Positions 24,298-32,588 of a stretch of 33,298 bases of DNA are shown one piece after another. Below the pieces are notes generated by a model. That model was not told the DNA's origin. It worked only from the letters and a program-made list of their open reading frames with translations, and ran no database searches. Position numbers and translations under genes: made by a program. The stretch comes from Deltaproteobacteria bacterium (GTDB lineage: Bacteria; Desulfobacterota; Binatia; UBA12015), in assembly GCA_029262355.1 (NCBI GenBank), contig JAJCZO010000007.1, forward strand, positions 1 to 33,298, read 5' to 3'. Numbering within the stretch: position 1 is the first letter of the stretch; each line of letters begins with the position of its first letter.

Positions 24298-24432
24298 GCC
24301 GTCCGTAAAACGGTAGGTTTTGGGAATCGGGGCGCCCTGCAGGCCAGCCTGGGAGCAGGCTGTCGCGATGGGTCGAGGAAGACGACGAGGTGCCGGGTTC
24401 CTCCCATTGGCGCTCGCAAGAAACCGGTCGTA
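24298..24432 (+). repeat. Palindromic element copy I (expanded or interrupted)
   Basis: A clear left arm (CCGTAAAACGGTAGGTTTTG) is followed by about 80 bp of unrelated sequence and then a right-arm-like CAAGAAACCGGTCG. It may be a copy with an insertion or an expanded loop. It lies in the divergent gap 24172-24637 between the methyltransferase and acetyltransferase genes, which otherwise has no gene. Confidence 0.5.
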
Positions 24433-24637
24433 GGAGGAGGCGCCATTCAGCAGAGGAAGCTGCTTGTCCAATCCCGTCCCGATTCCAGCGACCCTGTCCG
24501 GAAACTTCTGAACCGCTCGCTTGCCGCAGCCTGGCGGTGTTACAAACAGGCAGGCCGACGCCGCCCGCCCGAGGAGCCGAAAGTTCGCAAGGGAACCGCG
24601 CGCTTCCAGGGGAACTCGGCGGTCAAGGAGGGTTGTT

Positions 24638-25228
24638 GTGACCGTTTCATTGTTGGAGATACGCAGCGCAACGCCAGACGAGATGCCCCAAACCGTGTCG
24701 TGCATGGTCGCCGCGTTCATGACCGACCCGTTCGCGCGTTTTGCAGCACCTTCTCCTCACGACCACCTGCGCGCCATGTCTGCAGTGACCCCGGCGTTCG
24801 CGGGCAGAAGCTTCGAGCACGGCACAGCCTACGTTTCTGCCGACTTCTGTGGCGCCGCGCTTTGGCTACCTCCAGGCATTCATCCGGACGGTGAGGCACT
24901 CGAGCGAGTGTTCCGAGAGAATGCACCCCCCGAGCGTCTGGACGACCTCTTAGGCACGTTCGAGAAGATGGACGCGTCGCATCCGGACGAGCCCCACTGG
25001 TACCTGCCGATCATTGGCGTGGAGCCGAACGCGCGGAACAGAGGCCTCGGCCGGGCGCTCATGGACCACGCCTTAAGTCGCTGCGACCGGGACGGCGTAT
25101 TGGCGTACCTCGAGTCGTCGAATCCGCGCAACATCACGCTCTACGAGCGCCACGGCTTCGAGGTGATGGGACAGATTCAGATTGGCGCGGCACCGGTCGT
25201 AACCCCGATGCTGAGGCAACCGCGCTGA
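24638..25228 (+). CDS. GNAT-family N-acetyltransferase
   Basis: A 196-residue acetyltransferase. Near the N-terminus ATPDEMPQTVSCMVAAFMTDP is the common start of this GNAT subgroup. Motif A is WYLPIIGVEPNARNRGLGRALMD, with the acetyl-CoA loop R-N-R-G-L-G at about residues 133-138. Motif B follows as AYLESSNPRNITLYERHGFEV. These features place it with GNATs that acetylate amines of antibiotics, polyamines or small metabolites; the substrate is not known. I chose the GTG at 24638, which has AAGGAGGG 5 nt upstream; a longer frame to 24521 has no signal. It is divergent from the methyltransferase. Confidence 0.9.
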   Translation: MTVSLLEIRSATPDEMPQTVSCMVAAFMTDPFARFAAPSPHDHLRAMSAVTPAFAGRSFEHGTAYVSADFCGAALWLPPGIHPDGEALERVFRENAPPERLDDLLGTFEKMDASHPDEPHWYLPIIGVEPNARNRGLGRALMDHALSRCDRDGVLAYLESSNPRNITLYERHGFEVMGQIQIGAAPVVTPMLRQPR

Positions 25229-25342
25229 CTTTTCGGGAGCATTCGGACAGTCGAGTGAGTGACCACAGGCGGTGCGCCACGCCGCGCATGCGGCGCCTGG
25301 TCATCCCGGACGCCATCTCAGTCCCAGAAGGGGATTCGGGAC

Positions 25343-25489
25343 TGAATCGCCCCGGCCTTTCCGGAGCCCATGGAGTGCCGTGGTCTGGGAGTTTTGTTCC
25401 TCATAGTACCTCGCCTCGAACTCGGCGGGTGGAATGTCACCGATCGGCTGGAGGAGCCGTCGGTTGTTGAACCAGTCGACCCACTCGAG
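25343..25489 (-). pseudogene. IS3-family transposase relic (3' end)
   Basis: On the minus strand LEWVDWFNNRRLLQPIGDIP, then PAEFEARYYEEQ, is the conserved end of the IS3-family OrfB integrase. After a degenerate tail the relic ends near 25343, where the plus strand reads TGAATCGCCCCGG, like the TGAACCGCCCCGG-type inverted repeat of this group. The rest of the element is missing. The hydrolase gene start lies 12 bp to the right. Confidence 0.85.
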
Positions 25490-25501
25490 CGGTTCGGTAG
25501 A

Positions 25502-27211
25502 ATGAGCAACATGCCGAGCGCATCGACATCCCTTGCCACGACGGTGCTGCGAATGCCCCGTCGCGAATGGTTGCCGGTTGCGGCGGCTATCAGCGGGTGG
25601 AAGCACTTGCGCAAGCAACGGTCGCATTCGCAGTCGATCGTGGGCGCTGGCCGCAGGCCGCTCTTGGCTGCTGCGGCGCTGGTCGCGGTTTGCCTAGCCG
25701 CGTCTTCGGTCGAGGCCGCGGCTGCTGCCGGAGCCGAATCGGCCCGCTCGGCGGGCTCCGTCGGCGCGCCGATTCCGTGGGCTGCGTGTGATCCCCCCGG
25801 TGAGGATCTCCAGTGCGCCCGGATCCGGGTGCCGCTGGATTGGGGCGATCCGGGCGGGCGTATGATCAGGCTGGCGGTGATCCGCCATCTCGCGAGCAAG
25901 CCGGACCAGCGGATCGGCACGTTGTTCATCAACCCCGGCGGGCCCGGCGAAAGCGGCGTTGGCCTACTGCAGGGCGACCCTGCAGGAATCGACGCGATCG
26001 GCGACGGGCGCTTCGACGTCGTCAGCTGGGATCCTCGTGGCACGAATGCCAGCACGCGGCTCCGCTGTTTTGAGAGCCAGCGGGACGAGGCGCGCTTCTG
26101 GGCGGGCGCCTCCATTCCCACCACGAAGACCGCTTCGGAGCGGTTTCGGAGGATGACCGCCAAGTTGGCGCACGGCTGCGGCGAGGTCAGTGGCTGGCTT
26201 CTGCCGCACCTCTCGACCGCCGATACGGCCCGTGATCTCGACCACCTACGCGTCCTGCTTGGCGAGGAGAAGCTCACATATGTCGGCTTGTCCTACGGCA
26301 CCTACCTCGGCCAGACCTACGCCAACATGTTCCCCGACCGGGTCAGAGCGATGCTGCTCAACGGCATCGTCGATGCGGTCGAATACTCGAAGAGCGCCGA
26401 GGCGAGGATCGCCATGTTCGTCAGCGCGGCCGACGAGGTCTTCGACCAGTTCCTCTCGTTGTGCGAGAGCGCGGGGCTGGGGCGTTGCGCGCTTGCGGGT
26501 GGCGGTCATACCGCGGCCGCGCGGGTCGAGCAACTGTTCTCGCGGGCGAAGCGCGCGCCGATCGCGGCCCGCGGGGCGAGGCCACCGCTCTTGTCGCGCC
26601 AGAAGCTGAGCTACGGCGATCTGCTGCTCTCTCAGTTCCAGCCGCTCAGGGCTCCCAGGGCGTGGCCCGAAAACGCGGCGGATCTAGCGGCCGCGCTAGG
26701 GGGCGACGGCTCGGCACTCGAGAGCGGAGCAAGCGGCTTCGTCACGCCCGCCGGCTGGGCCGCGACAACGACCTCGGCGGCGATCCAGTGCGCGGATGCA
26801 CCGGCCAACCAGAGCTCCTGGGCGTGGCCGCAGGTAATCCGACGACTCGAGCGGGTCAGCCGGCTCCAGGGCCGCGTGCAGGGCTGGTGGGAGTGGGCCC
26901 CCTGCGCCTCCTGGCCGGTCCACGGCCAGGACAGCTACCGGGGGCCCTGGAACGCCTCAACCCCGAACCCGATCCTGCTGATCAACCAGCGCTATGACCC
27001 CAACACGGCCTATGCCAACGCCGTGCGAGCCGAGGGCTACCTAGGGAACGCGGTCCTCCTCACCCACGAAGGCTACGGCCACCTTTCCTTCCAGAACCCG
27101 AGCGAGTGTGTCGACAAGGCGATGGTCGACTACCTAGTCGACCTGATCACCCCACCCCAGGGCGCGGTTTGCCCGTCGGATCAGCAGCCCTTCGACCCGG
27201 ACCTCCGCTAA
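25502..27211 (+). CDS. Secreted alpha/beta hydrolase, tripeptidyl-aminopeptidase-like (S33)
   Basis: A 569-residue exported hydrolase like the Streptomyces tripeptidyl aminopeptidase/SlpD group. After a long N-region, the hydrophobic signal core is LLAAAALVAVCLAASSVEAA. The mature start IPWAACDPPGEDLQCARIRVPLDW is typical of the group. The oxyanion block is TLFINPGGPGESG, the nucleophile S264 lies in GLSYGTYLG, the acid is D499 (INQRYDPNTAY) and the base is H527 (THEGYGHLSF), in a TAP-like C-terminal domain. Such enzymes release peptides from N-termini or cleave esters. The start is uncertain: ATGs at 25502, 25511 and 25553 are in frame without a strong ribosome-binding site, and the open frame continues into the IS3 relic. 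The gene's promoter may therefore lie in or have been changed by the relic. Confidence 0.88.
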   Translation: MSNMPSASTSLATTVLRMPRREWLPVAAAISGWKHLRKQRSHSQSIVGAGRRPLLAAAALVAVCLAASSVEAAAAAGAESARSAGSVGAPIPWAACDPPGEDLQCARIRVPLDWGDPGGRMIRLAVIRHLASKPDQRIGTLFINPGGPGESGVGLLQGDPAGIDAIGDGRFDVVSWDPRGTNASTRLRCFESQRDEARFWAGASIPTTKTASERFRRMTAKLAHGCGEVSGWLLPHLSTADTARDLDHLRVLLGEEKLTYVGLSYGTYLGQTYANMFPDRVRAMLLNGIVDAVEYSKSAEARIAMFVSAADEVFDQFLSLCESAGLGRCALAGGGHTAAARVEQLFSRAKRAPIAARGARPPLLSRQKLSYGDLLLSQFQPLRAPRAWPENAADLAAALGGDGSALESGASGFVTPAGWAATTTSAAIQCADAPANQSSWAWPQVIRRLERVSRLQGRVQGWWEWAPCASWPVHGQDSYRGPWNASTPNPILLINQRYDPNTAYANAVRAEGYLGNAVLLTHEGYGHLSFQNPSECVDKAMVDYLVDLITPPQGAVCPSDQQPFDPDLR

Positions 27212-27328
27212 GAACTCGATGAATCGCCCGCGCTGCTCGTCCGTGTCGCGGGCGACCGAAACGGCCTCGAGTATCGTCTTCGCGTGACTCCGTATTGCCA
27301 GAGCACGATTTCGTAATCCGTCCCCGGT

Positions 27329-27724
27329 TCAGCTCCGGTCCACGGATGGTGTCCTTCGGCGGAGCGCGTAGAACCCCAGAGCGGCCAGGACGAACTCACG
27401 GAGTACCGCGGTTGCCAGAACTGGGGTCTCTGGCACTCCATCCATGGCGAGGCTCGCCGTTCGACCCAAGGCGGCACCAGACATGTACACAATCAGGGCA
27501 AGGAGGGCCGGTCGTTCGAGCGGCCGCATAAGGGCGCCGAGGACGAAGAAGATCGCGAATGCCCATCGAATTCCCAACTCGGATCGGAAAATGTTGAGAC
27601 CATCCGTTGAGAACTGCGAAACACCCAGGGCTGGACCGACGGATTCTTCTGGGTCGATCCCGAAATAGGCGCCGGCAAGAATCAACAGGCTAGCGGTGAC
27701 AACAAGGACAATCTTTGCGAACAC
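27329..27724 (-). CDS. DUF4345-like membrane protein
   Basis: A 131-residue membrane protein with about four hydrophobic segments (IVLVVTASLLILAGAYFGI; WAFAIFFVLGALM; ALLALIVYMSGAALG; LREFVLAALGFYAL). The order NIFRSELGIRWAFAIFFVLG, then LGRTASLAMDGVPE, matches the DUF4345 pattern. The family has no established function. It starts at a GTG with GGAGG 5 nt upstream. It is convergent with the hydrolase gene and has no operon partner. The 117-bp gap to its left shows no gene. Confidence 0.78.
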   Translation of the reverse strand: MFAKIVLVVTASLLILAGAYFGIDPEESVGPALGVSQFSTDGLNIFRSELGIRWAFAIFFVLGALMRPLERPALLALIVYMSGAALGRTASLAMDGVPETPVLATAVLREFVLAALGFYALRRRTPSVDRS

Positions 27725-27805
27725 GAAGGCCTCCGAACTTCATCATGCCGAATCTGCACCCCACGGTAGCCTACACCAACATCCTCGCTACTTCCCAGAT
27801 CCGCG

Positions 27806-27960
27806 CTAGGCAGCCATGCGATACTCGTCGGGAAGGCCGCCCAACACGGAGATCTCTTCGACGGATCCGAACCCTCCCGCGGCTTCGAGCTCCGGTGGTT
27901 CGTCAGGAATCCGCGGGCCGATGCCTTGGTGCGGCCGGGCCCGATTGAAGTGATCACAAT
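27806..27960 (-). pseudogene. Integrase/transposase C-terminal relic
   Basis: The minus strand reads HFNRARPHQGIGPRIPDEP and, after a spacer, ISVLGGLPDEYRMAA followed by a stop. This is the usual C-terminus of rve-type transposases of this kind of genome (YNRARPHQGL... then VLGGLHHDYRRAA). Upstream the similarity is lost, so only a short decayed end remains. Confidence 0.7.
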
Positions 27961-28034
27961 TGGACCTGCAGGGCCGACCCCAGTGCTTCTTGCGGAAGGC
28001 GGCGATCATTTCGTTTAGAGAAAAGACGGTCCGA

Positions 28035-28105
28035 GAATCGTTCTGAATCAAACTGCTCGGTTAGCGTGTTTCCAAACCCGCACTCCGATTTGAGACTGGT
28101 GCACG
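28035..28105 (+). repeat. Palindromic element copy J (degenerate)
   Basis: A weak copy: left part TTCTGAATCAAACTGCTCGG, right arm GCGTGTTTCCAAACC and CTCCGATTTGAGAC. The right arm is close to that of copy K. It lies in the 438-bp gap 27725-28162 together with the integrase relic. Confidence 0.5.
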
Positions 28106-28162
28106 CTGGAGGGAGGGGGGTGTCCTGACGGTCAGGTCCGGGTGTCGAACGAGTATGTCAGG

Positions 28163-29779
28163 TCAGTTGACCAGCTCGACCTCGCTTGGCCGCCAGGACT
28201 TGTCGAAGAATGCCGGCTGGGGGCCGTAGAGGCGCAGGACTGTAAAGTAGCCCTTTTCGGGATCGGTCTGGATCCAGTTGCCGTCGGCCACGCTGTCAGG
28301 CTTCTCGGGTGCAAAGTAGACTACGGTCGCGCCGTCCTTTGCGGCCTTCGCGGCTGGGGTTGGGTAGCTCTGGCTGCCGGCGCGCGGATATCTCTGCGGC
28401 GTCTGCAGCATCGACCGGGTCTGGTTGTCGTACAGCGTGAACGACCAGAAGGCCTTGGCTGGAATGCCCTTGGGCAGCGTCACCTTGTAGGTCTTGGCGC
28501 CATCGAAGGGATCACCGTCGCCGTCGAGGAACCCGATCAGGTACTGCGAGCCTACTTCCGGGATGTTCATGATCATCCCTGGGCTGTCGAGCGTGTAGGC
28601 GTAGTAGAACGCTGTGCGGCTGTCGAGCTTGCGCGCACCGGTCGGCGGGTAGGGCTTGAACATGCCGTTCTCGAAGGCCGGCGGCGGCGTCTCGAAGAGC
28701 GCGCCGCCAGCCCACAGCATGTTCGTCCAGTAGGACCCCTCGTAGTAGGCCCAGTCGGGATGCTTCTCGAGCGCCCGCCACTGCAGAGCACGTCCGAAGG
28801 CCTGTCCGGCCGCAGCGGCCTCCGTGAGGATCTTCTTCATCCGAGCATCAGGCTTGAAGGGCTTTCCGTGCACGATGCCGATGGCTGCGAGCTGTCCGGC
28901 GAGTTCGACGTCGTAGCTGGTCGCCGGCTCGTTCTGGACGTTCTCGTCGACCATCTCGAAGAAGCCGTAGTCGCTGGGTGGGATCGTGTTGAAGGACATC
29001 CCGGACGCGTCGATGAACTTCATCTCCGGGACCTTCGGCTCGCCGGCCAGCCTGACCTCGCCTTTCAGAGCCTCGGCGATCGGCGTGCCGTAGCTGCCGG
29101 GCTGGTAGGCGTAGATCTTCAGGTTCTGCTTGATGTTGTCGACTGCCGGCTTTGGGTCCTTGCCGTCGACGATGAAGGCGCGCAGCGCGTAGAGAATCGT
29201 ATTGGTCCTGGCATGGGCAATGAAGTAACCACCCTCGGGAAGTGGACCGTCATAGCCCGGCCCCACAACCAGGTACTTGCCACCGAGGCCCCGGTCTGGC
29301 CCTGGTCGACCCACGTCGATGATCCACTGGAACCACATGTCGTTGAGCGCGCCGAGCCCGCCGGAGGGCTGGTCGATCACCACCGGTCCCTTCGAGAGGT
29401 CGATCCAGCCGAGGTAGTAGATCGTGTCGGCGTTCGCGGTCAGAAACAGCGAGTTGGAGTCCATCAGCTCGTCGAAGATGACGATGTCGCCGCTGCCCGC
29501 GCCGACGCTCTCGAAGCCCTTCTTCAGTCCCAGTGCCGAGGCGCCGCGAAAGCTGTTGTTGTAGACGTTGAGGGCGCGGGCGAAGTCGACTGCGTCGAAA
29601 GCCGACTGGGCAGTCGCGGCCGTCGGGACGCCCCCGTCGAACTCGAACGTGCCGACCCGGGTGTCAATCGAGTCGGGCGCCCCCAGCGATTGCACGGTGG
29701 TCTCCGATACGTTCGCCTGGGCTACACCGGCAAGAAGAATGCAGGCGGCGACGCCCGCGACGATTCTCTCCAGATTCAT
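28163..29779 (-). CDS. Exported DUF1254/DUF1214 protein
   Basis: A 538-residue protein with signal peptide MNLERIVAGVAACILLAGVAQA. The DUF1254 part covers about residues 70-200 (SNSLFLTANADTIYYLGWID, PVVIDQPSG, then MWFQWIIDVG, GGKYLVVGPGYDG). The DUF1214 part lies at about residues 385-520 (YAYTLDSPGMIMN, YKVTLPKGIPAKAFWSFTLY, SVADGNWIQTDPEKGYFTVL, LYGPQPAFFDKSWRPSEVEL). This two-domain layout is common in bacteria and related to the beta-rich VPA0450-like group; activity is unsettled. The ATG at 29779 is backed by GGAGGGG. It stands alone between palindromes J and K. Confidence 0.93.
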   Translation of the reverse strand: MNLERIVAGVAACILLAGVAQANVSETTVQSLGAPDSIDTRVGTFEFDGGVPTAATAQSAFDAVDFARALNVYNNSFRGASALGLKKGFESVGAGSGDIVIFDELMDSNSLFLTANADTIYYLGWIDLSKGPVVIDQPSGGLGALNDMWFQWIIDVGRPGPDRGLGGKYLVVGPGYDGPLPEGGYFIAHARTNTILYALRAFIVDGKDPKPAVDNIKQNLKIYAYQPGSYGTPIAEALKGEVRLAGEPKVPEMKFIDASGMSFNTIPPSDYGFFEMVDENVQNEPATSYDVELAGQLAAIGIVHGKPFKPDARMKKILTEAAAAGQAFGRALQWRALEKHPDWAYYEGSYWTNMLWAGGALFETPPPAFENGMFKPYPPTGARKLDSRTAFYYAYTLDSPGMIMNIPEVGSQYLIGFLDGDGDPFDGAKTYKVTLPKGIPAKAFWSFTLYDNQTRSMLQTPQRYPRAGSQSYPTPAAKAAKDGATVVYFAPEKPDSVADGNWIQTDPEKGYFTVLRLYGPQPAFFDKSWRPSEVELVN

Positions 29780-30065
29780 GTTCTCACCCCTCCACGTCTC
29801 AGCCACAGGCACAAAGCGCCATTTGGCCTCATCCTCGCTCTACCGGACACTTTCGAGATGGACCAGGCTCATCCCAGTCTCGAAGGCCAATATCCCCCGA
29901 GACGCGCTGAAAGGAGTGCTCTTCTTCAGAGCATGCGCGCGCCGCCAGGCCATCGCCCGCCAGGGCGCCCGAGGCTCCGCGCGGGCGAGGCGAAACGACG
30001 CCGGCGTGGGACCCGAACTCATACGCAAGCATCGTGCTCGACCGCCCATGGCCTTTCGGCGGAGT

Positions 30066-30147
30066 TCCCGGAAACGGGTTTTGGGACTTGGCATGAGTGC
30101 CCGGGAAGGCGTCTTGGCGTGTTTCCAAAACCTCCGATTCGGGACGA
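30066..30147 (+). repeat. Palindromic element copy K (subtype I)
   Basis: Left arm CGGAAACGGGTTTTGGGACT, centre GCCCGGGAAGGCGT, right arm TTTCCAAAACCTCCGATTCG. It sits in the gap 29780-30254 between the DUF1254/1214 gene and the second repeat-rich secreted protein. No other feature is seen in this gap. Confidence 0.8.
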
Positions 30148-30254
30148 TGCTCCGACCCGCTCCGCTGGTCGAAGCATCGCTGGCGATCCCGCGGCGGATG
30201 GGGGCTGGTAGCCAGTAAGCCGTGGGGAAGTGAGACGAAGCTTGGCTGCTCAGC

Positions 30255-32042
30255 TCACGGACACGAGACCGGCACAGCCAAGCTCTTGCCCTTGTACTTC
30301 TTCCCGTCGCTGCCGCCGAAGAACGGTTCGAACTCGGCGCAGTACTTGATGAGGCCCATCTCCAACACCGCGGTCACCGCTCCCTGGCTGATTCCGGACA
30401 CGAGGTCATACGGAAACGCGGCTGCCCCCGGCTTGCCCTTGCAGCTCACGCTCAGGCTCTTGGTGCCCTTGATCTTGATCGCGTTGCACGGGCCGTCCTC
30501 GCGCTTGCCGTCGCTGTACTTGTAGCCGCGCTTCTCGACCGCGTTCACCTTGTTCGAGCCGGTGACTGACCAGTTCTGGCAGGGCAGGTCGACACTCAGG
30601 TCTTCCCCGGAGGTCAGACTCAAGAACCGCACACTCGCCTTCACGGTTCCCGTGGGGTCGCCGTTACAGCGCGGATCGCTCGCCGCGCCTCGCAGCGGTG
30701 ACACGATCTCCTCGCCGCTCGCCTTCCAACTGCCCTTGCTCTTCTCGAAGTCGTCGGGGGCTTTGTTCGTCAGGACCAGGATCTTTCCGAGGAGTGGGAT
30801 CTCGACCGGTACAGGCGCTGCAACCTGGAATCGTTGCGCGTAGGCGTATCCGCCACTCCGCGCCCACGTCACGACGAAGTTGCCATCCTGGTCGGCCGCC
30901 ACCGAGGGGTCGGACGCGCCCGGAAGCGTGTTCACAGAGAACTGGCTGCTCGTCGCCGTACCCGTCGAGTCGAAGGTCATCCCAGCCGCTCCACCCGCCG
31001 CCTCGAACACGACGATGAACGACCCCACGGCCGATGCGGCAATCCGGGGGAACTGCGCATCAGGCGAAATCTCGAACGCAGGCCCCGTCGGCACACCATT
31101 GCTGCCGAAAACCCGGCCGTACAGCGAACCGCCCGTCCACCAGATCACCATGAACGTGCCGTCCGGGGCCTGCGCGATGCGCGGCCATGAGGCCGACGCC
31201 TCGGGTGCGACCTGAGTCTGCGCCCCGATCGGGTTCTTCGCCTTGTCGTACCGCCTGAACACGACCCCACCGTACGGCGGCAGGTCAGCGTAGTAGTCCG
31301 CCCAGACGACCACGAAGTTCCCTTCGTCGTCGGCCGCGATGTCGAGATGGCTCTCGTCTCCCTGGTACTCCTCGGTATGCTCGTTCACGCGAAACTGCCC
31401 GCCATTCACCTGGCCGCTGTTGACGAGCCGACGGGCCCAGACGCCTTCGCTGTAGACGTAGCCACTCGGACTCAGGTCGTAGCCCTCCCAGGCAACGACG
31501 AAGTTGCCCAAACCGTCGGCAGCAAGCCTGGGCGTCTCGGTCAGATTGTATTCGTCGCCATAGCCAAACAGCCGGGGGTCACCGACGAGGAATGACGCCG
31601 GCGCGACATTGCCGTTCGCATCACGCCGCTTCGTGAGGATGCACGGCCGGTCGGCGCACGCCCCGTATGGCGCCTGCGATTCGGCACTGTATGCAACCAC
31701 GAAGTTCCCAGCCTTGTCGGCGGCGACGTCCAGAATGTCATTCCCGTCACTGTCTACCCCGTCGGGGACGAAGCCGGGCTGGCTCATCTGGAATGCGGGT
31801 CCCTGGGAGTTTCCATTCGACCAGAACGCACGCCCTTTCACCATCTCGTTATAGACGTGCCACACGACGAGGAAGTTGCCGGCGGGATCCGCCGCGACCA
31901 CGGGCTCGAACGCGTCGTCGGATGCGGTCGCCACGAGGATCTCCCCACCCACTTTCACCGGATCGGCGGCGGCACTGACGACCGCGTTCAGGAGGAGCCA
32001 GAGCGCAGCGAGCGAAAGACAAGCACTGCAATGACGAAACAT
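30255..32042 (-). CDS. Repeat-rich secreted protein, paralogue 2
   Basis: A 595-residue exported protein and a clear paralogue of the one at 17423-19342. Signal peptide about 1-26 (LSLAALWLLLNAVVSAAA). The mature N-terminus DPVKVGGEILVATASDDAFE parallels the other copy. Residues about 30-410 carry the same aDxxGNFxVVWxxx units (PAGNFLVVWHVYN, GLGNFVVAWEGYD, DEGNFVVVWADYY, QDGNFVVTWARSG). The C-terminal domain (PDDFEKSKGSWKASGEEI, DPRCNGDPTGTVKAS, LPCQNWSVTGSNKVN, GPCNAIKIKGTKSLSVSCKG) is far more similar between copies than the N-terminal half. It ends at SCP without the Pro/Thr tail of paralogue 1. The ATG at 32042 is preceded by GAGGGAC. Function unknown; surface or secreted. Confidence 0.9.
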   Translation of the reverse strand: MFRHCSACLSLAALWLLLNAVVSAAADPVKVGGEILVATASDDAFEPVVAADPAGNFLVVWHVYNEMVKGRAFWSNGNSQGPAFQMSQPGFVPDGVDSDGNDILDVAADKAGNFVVAYSAESQAPYGACADRPCILTKRRDANGNVAPASFLVGDPRLFGYGDEYNLTETPRLAADGLGNFVVAWEGYDLSPSGYVYSEGVWARRLVNSGQVNGGQFRVNEHTEEYQGDESHLDIAADDEGNFVVVWADYYADLPPYGGVVFRRYDKAKNPIGAQTQVAPEASASWPRIAQAPDGTFMVIWWTGGSLYGRVFGSNGVPTGPAFEISPDAQFPRIAASAVGSFIVVFEAAGGAAGMTFDSTGTATSSQFSVNTLPGASDPSVAADQDGNFVVTWARSGGYAYAQRFQVAAPVPVEIPLLGKILVLTNKAPDDFEKSKGSWKASGEEIVSPLRGAASDPRCNGDPTGTVKASVRFLSLTSGEDLSVDLPCQNWSVTGSNKVNAVEKRGYKYSDGKREDGPCNAIKIKGTKSLSVSCKGKPGAAAFPYDLVSGISQGAVTAVLEMGLIKYCAEFEPFFGGSDGKKYKGKSLAVPVSCP

Positions 32043-32153
32043 GATCGGTTGTCCCTCTAGTTGCGCGATTGACGCACAGGCTACCACCCCGGTGCCTTAA
32101 ACGGTCAAGGCCACCTCGCATGGATGCGGCGCATTCACCGAACGAACATGTCG

Positions 32154-32400
32154 TACCTGTCGATCCGGTACACCGAGCGGCTCGCCGAAGCCGGAATCGA
32201 GTCCTCGGTTGGCAGCGTTGGCGATTCCTACGACGACGCCTGCGCCGAAGCCGTGATCGGCCTGCACAAGACCGAAGTGATCCACCGTGGCAAGCCGTGG
32301 CGTCACGCCGAGCACGTGGAGTTCGCCACGCTGGAATGAGTTGACTGGTTCAACGACCGAAGGCTCCTCGAACCGATCGGCAGGCCAGAACTCCTCGGAT
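32154..32400 (+). pseudogene. IS3-family transposase relic (OrfB internal part)
   Basis: Reads YLSIRYTERLAEAGIESSVG, SVGDSYDDACAEAVIGLHKT, EVIHRGKPWRHAEHVEFATL, then an in-frame TGA (32337-32339) where a Trp codon is expected, followed by VDWFNDRRLLEPIG. This is the catalytic-domain end of an IS3-family OrfB. The start of the gene is missing and the sequence after GRPELLG is unrelated. The gap 32043-32588 contains nothing else I can name. Confidence 0.9.
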
Positions 32401-32588
32401 CGGAGACACCGGACATCAGTGGGCCGGGTGCGCGGCGCAAAATCCGGACGGGCGGGTGCGCGTGAACGCCCACCTCGCGCCCCCGGTCCGGGCGGTCTGA
32501 CGGCCCTCCGGGACAGTGTAGCCAGACTCAAGCGGGCCCTGATAGCCTCTCCGGGCAATCGACACCCCCCTTCGTCCAAGGAGCTGAC

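Noticed and set aside
25278..25300. CGCCGC-GCAT-GCGGCG hairpin after the GNAT gene as a terminator
   Set aside because: Only six pairs and no T-tract; such hairpins are common by chance at this GC content.
25322..25343. CCCAGAAGGGGATTCGGGAC as a further right arm of the palindromic family
   Set aside because: It matches only the outer part of copy K and overlaps the IS3 relic end; no left arm is present.
11555..30147. Calling the palindromes true integron attC sites
   Set aside because: The layout is similar, but the RYYYAAC and GTTRRRY core sites are not found in the arms and no integrase gene lies in the window, so the name would overstate the evidence.
28142..30211. Long plus-strand open frame opposite the DUF1254/DUF1214 gene
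   Set aside because: The minus strand carries a recognisable two-domain protein; the plus-strand frame has no domain and runs on into a palindromic repeat.
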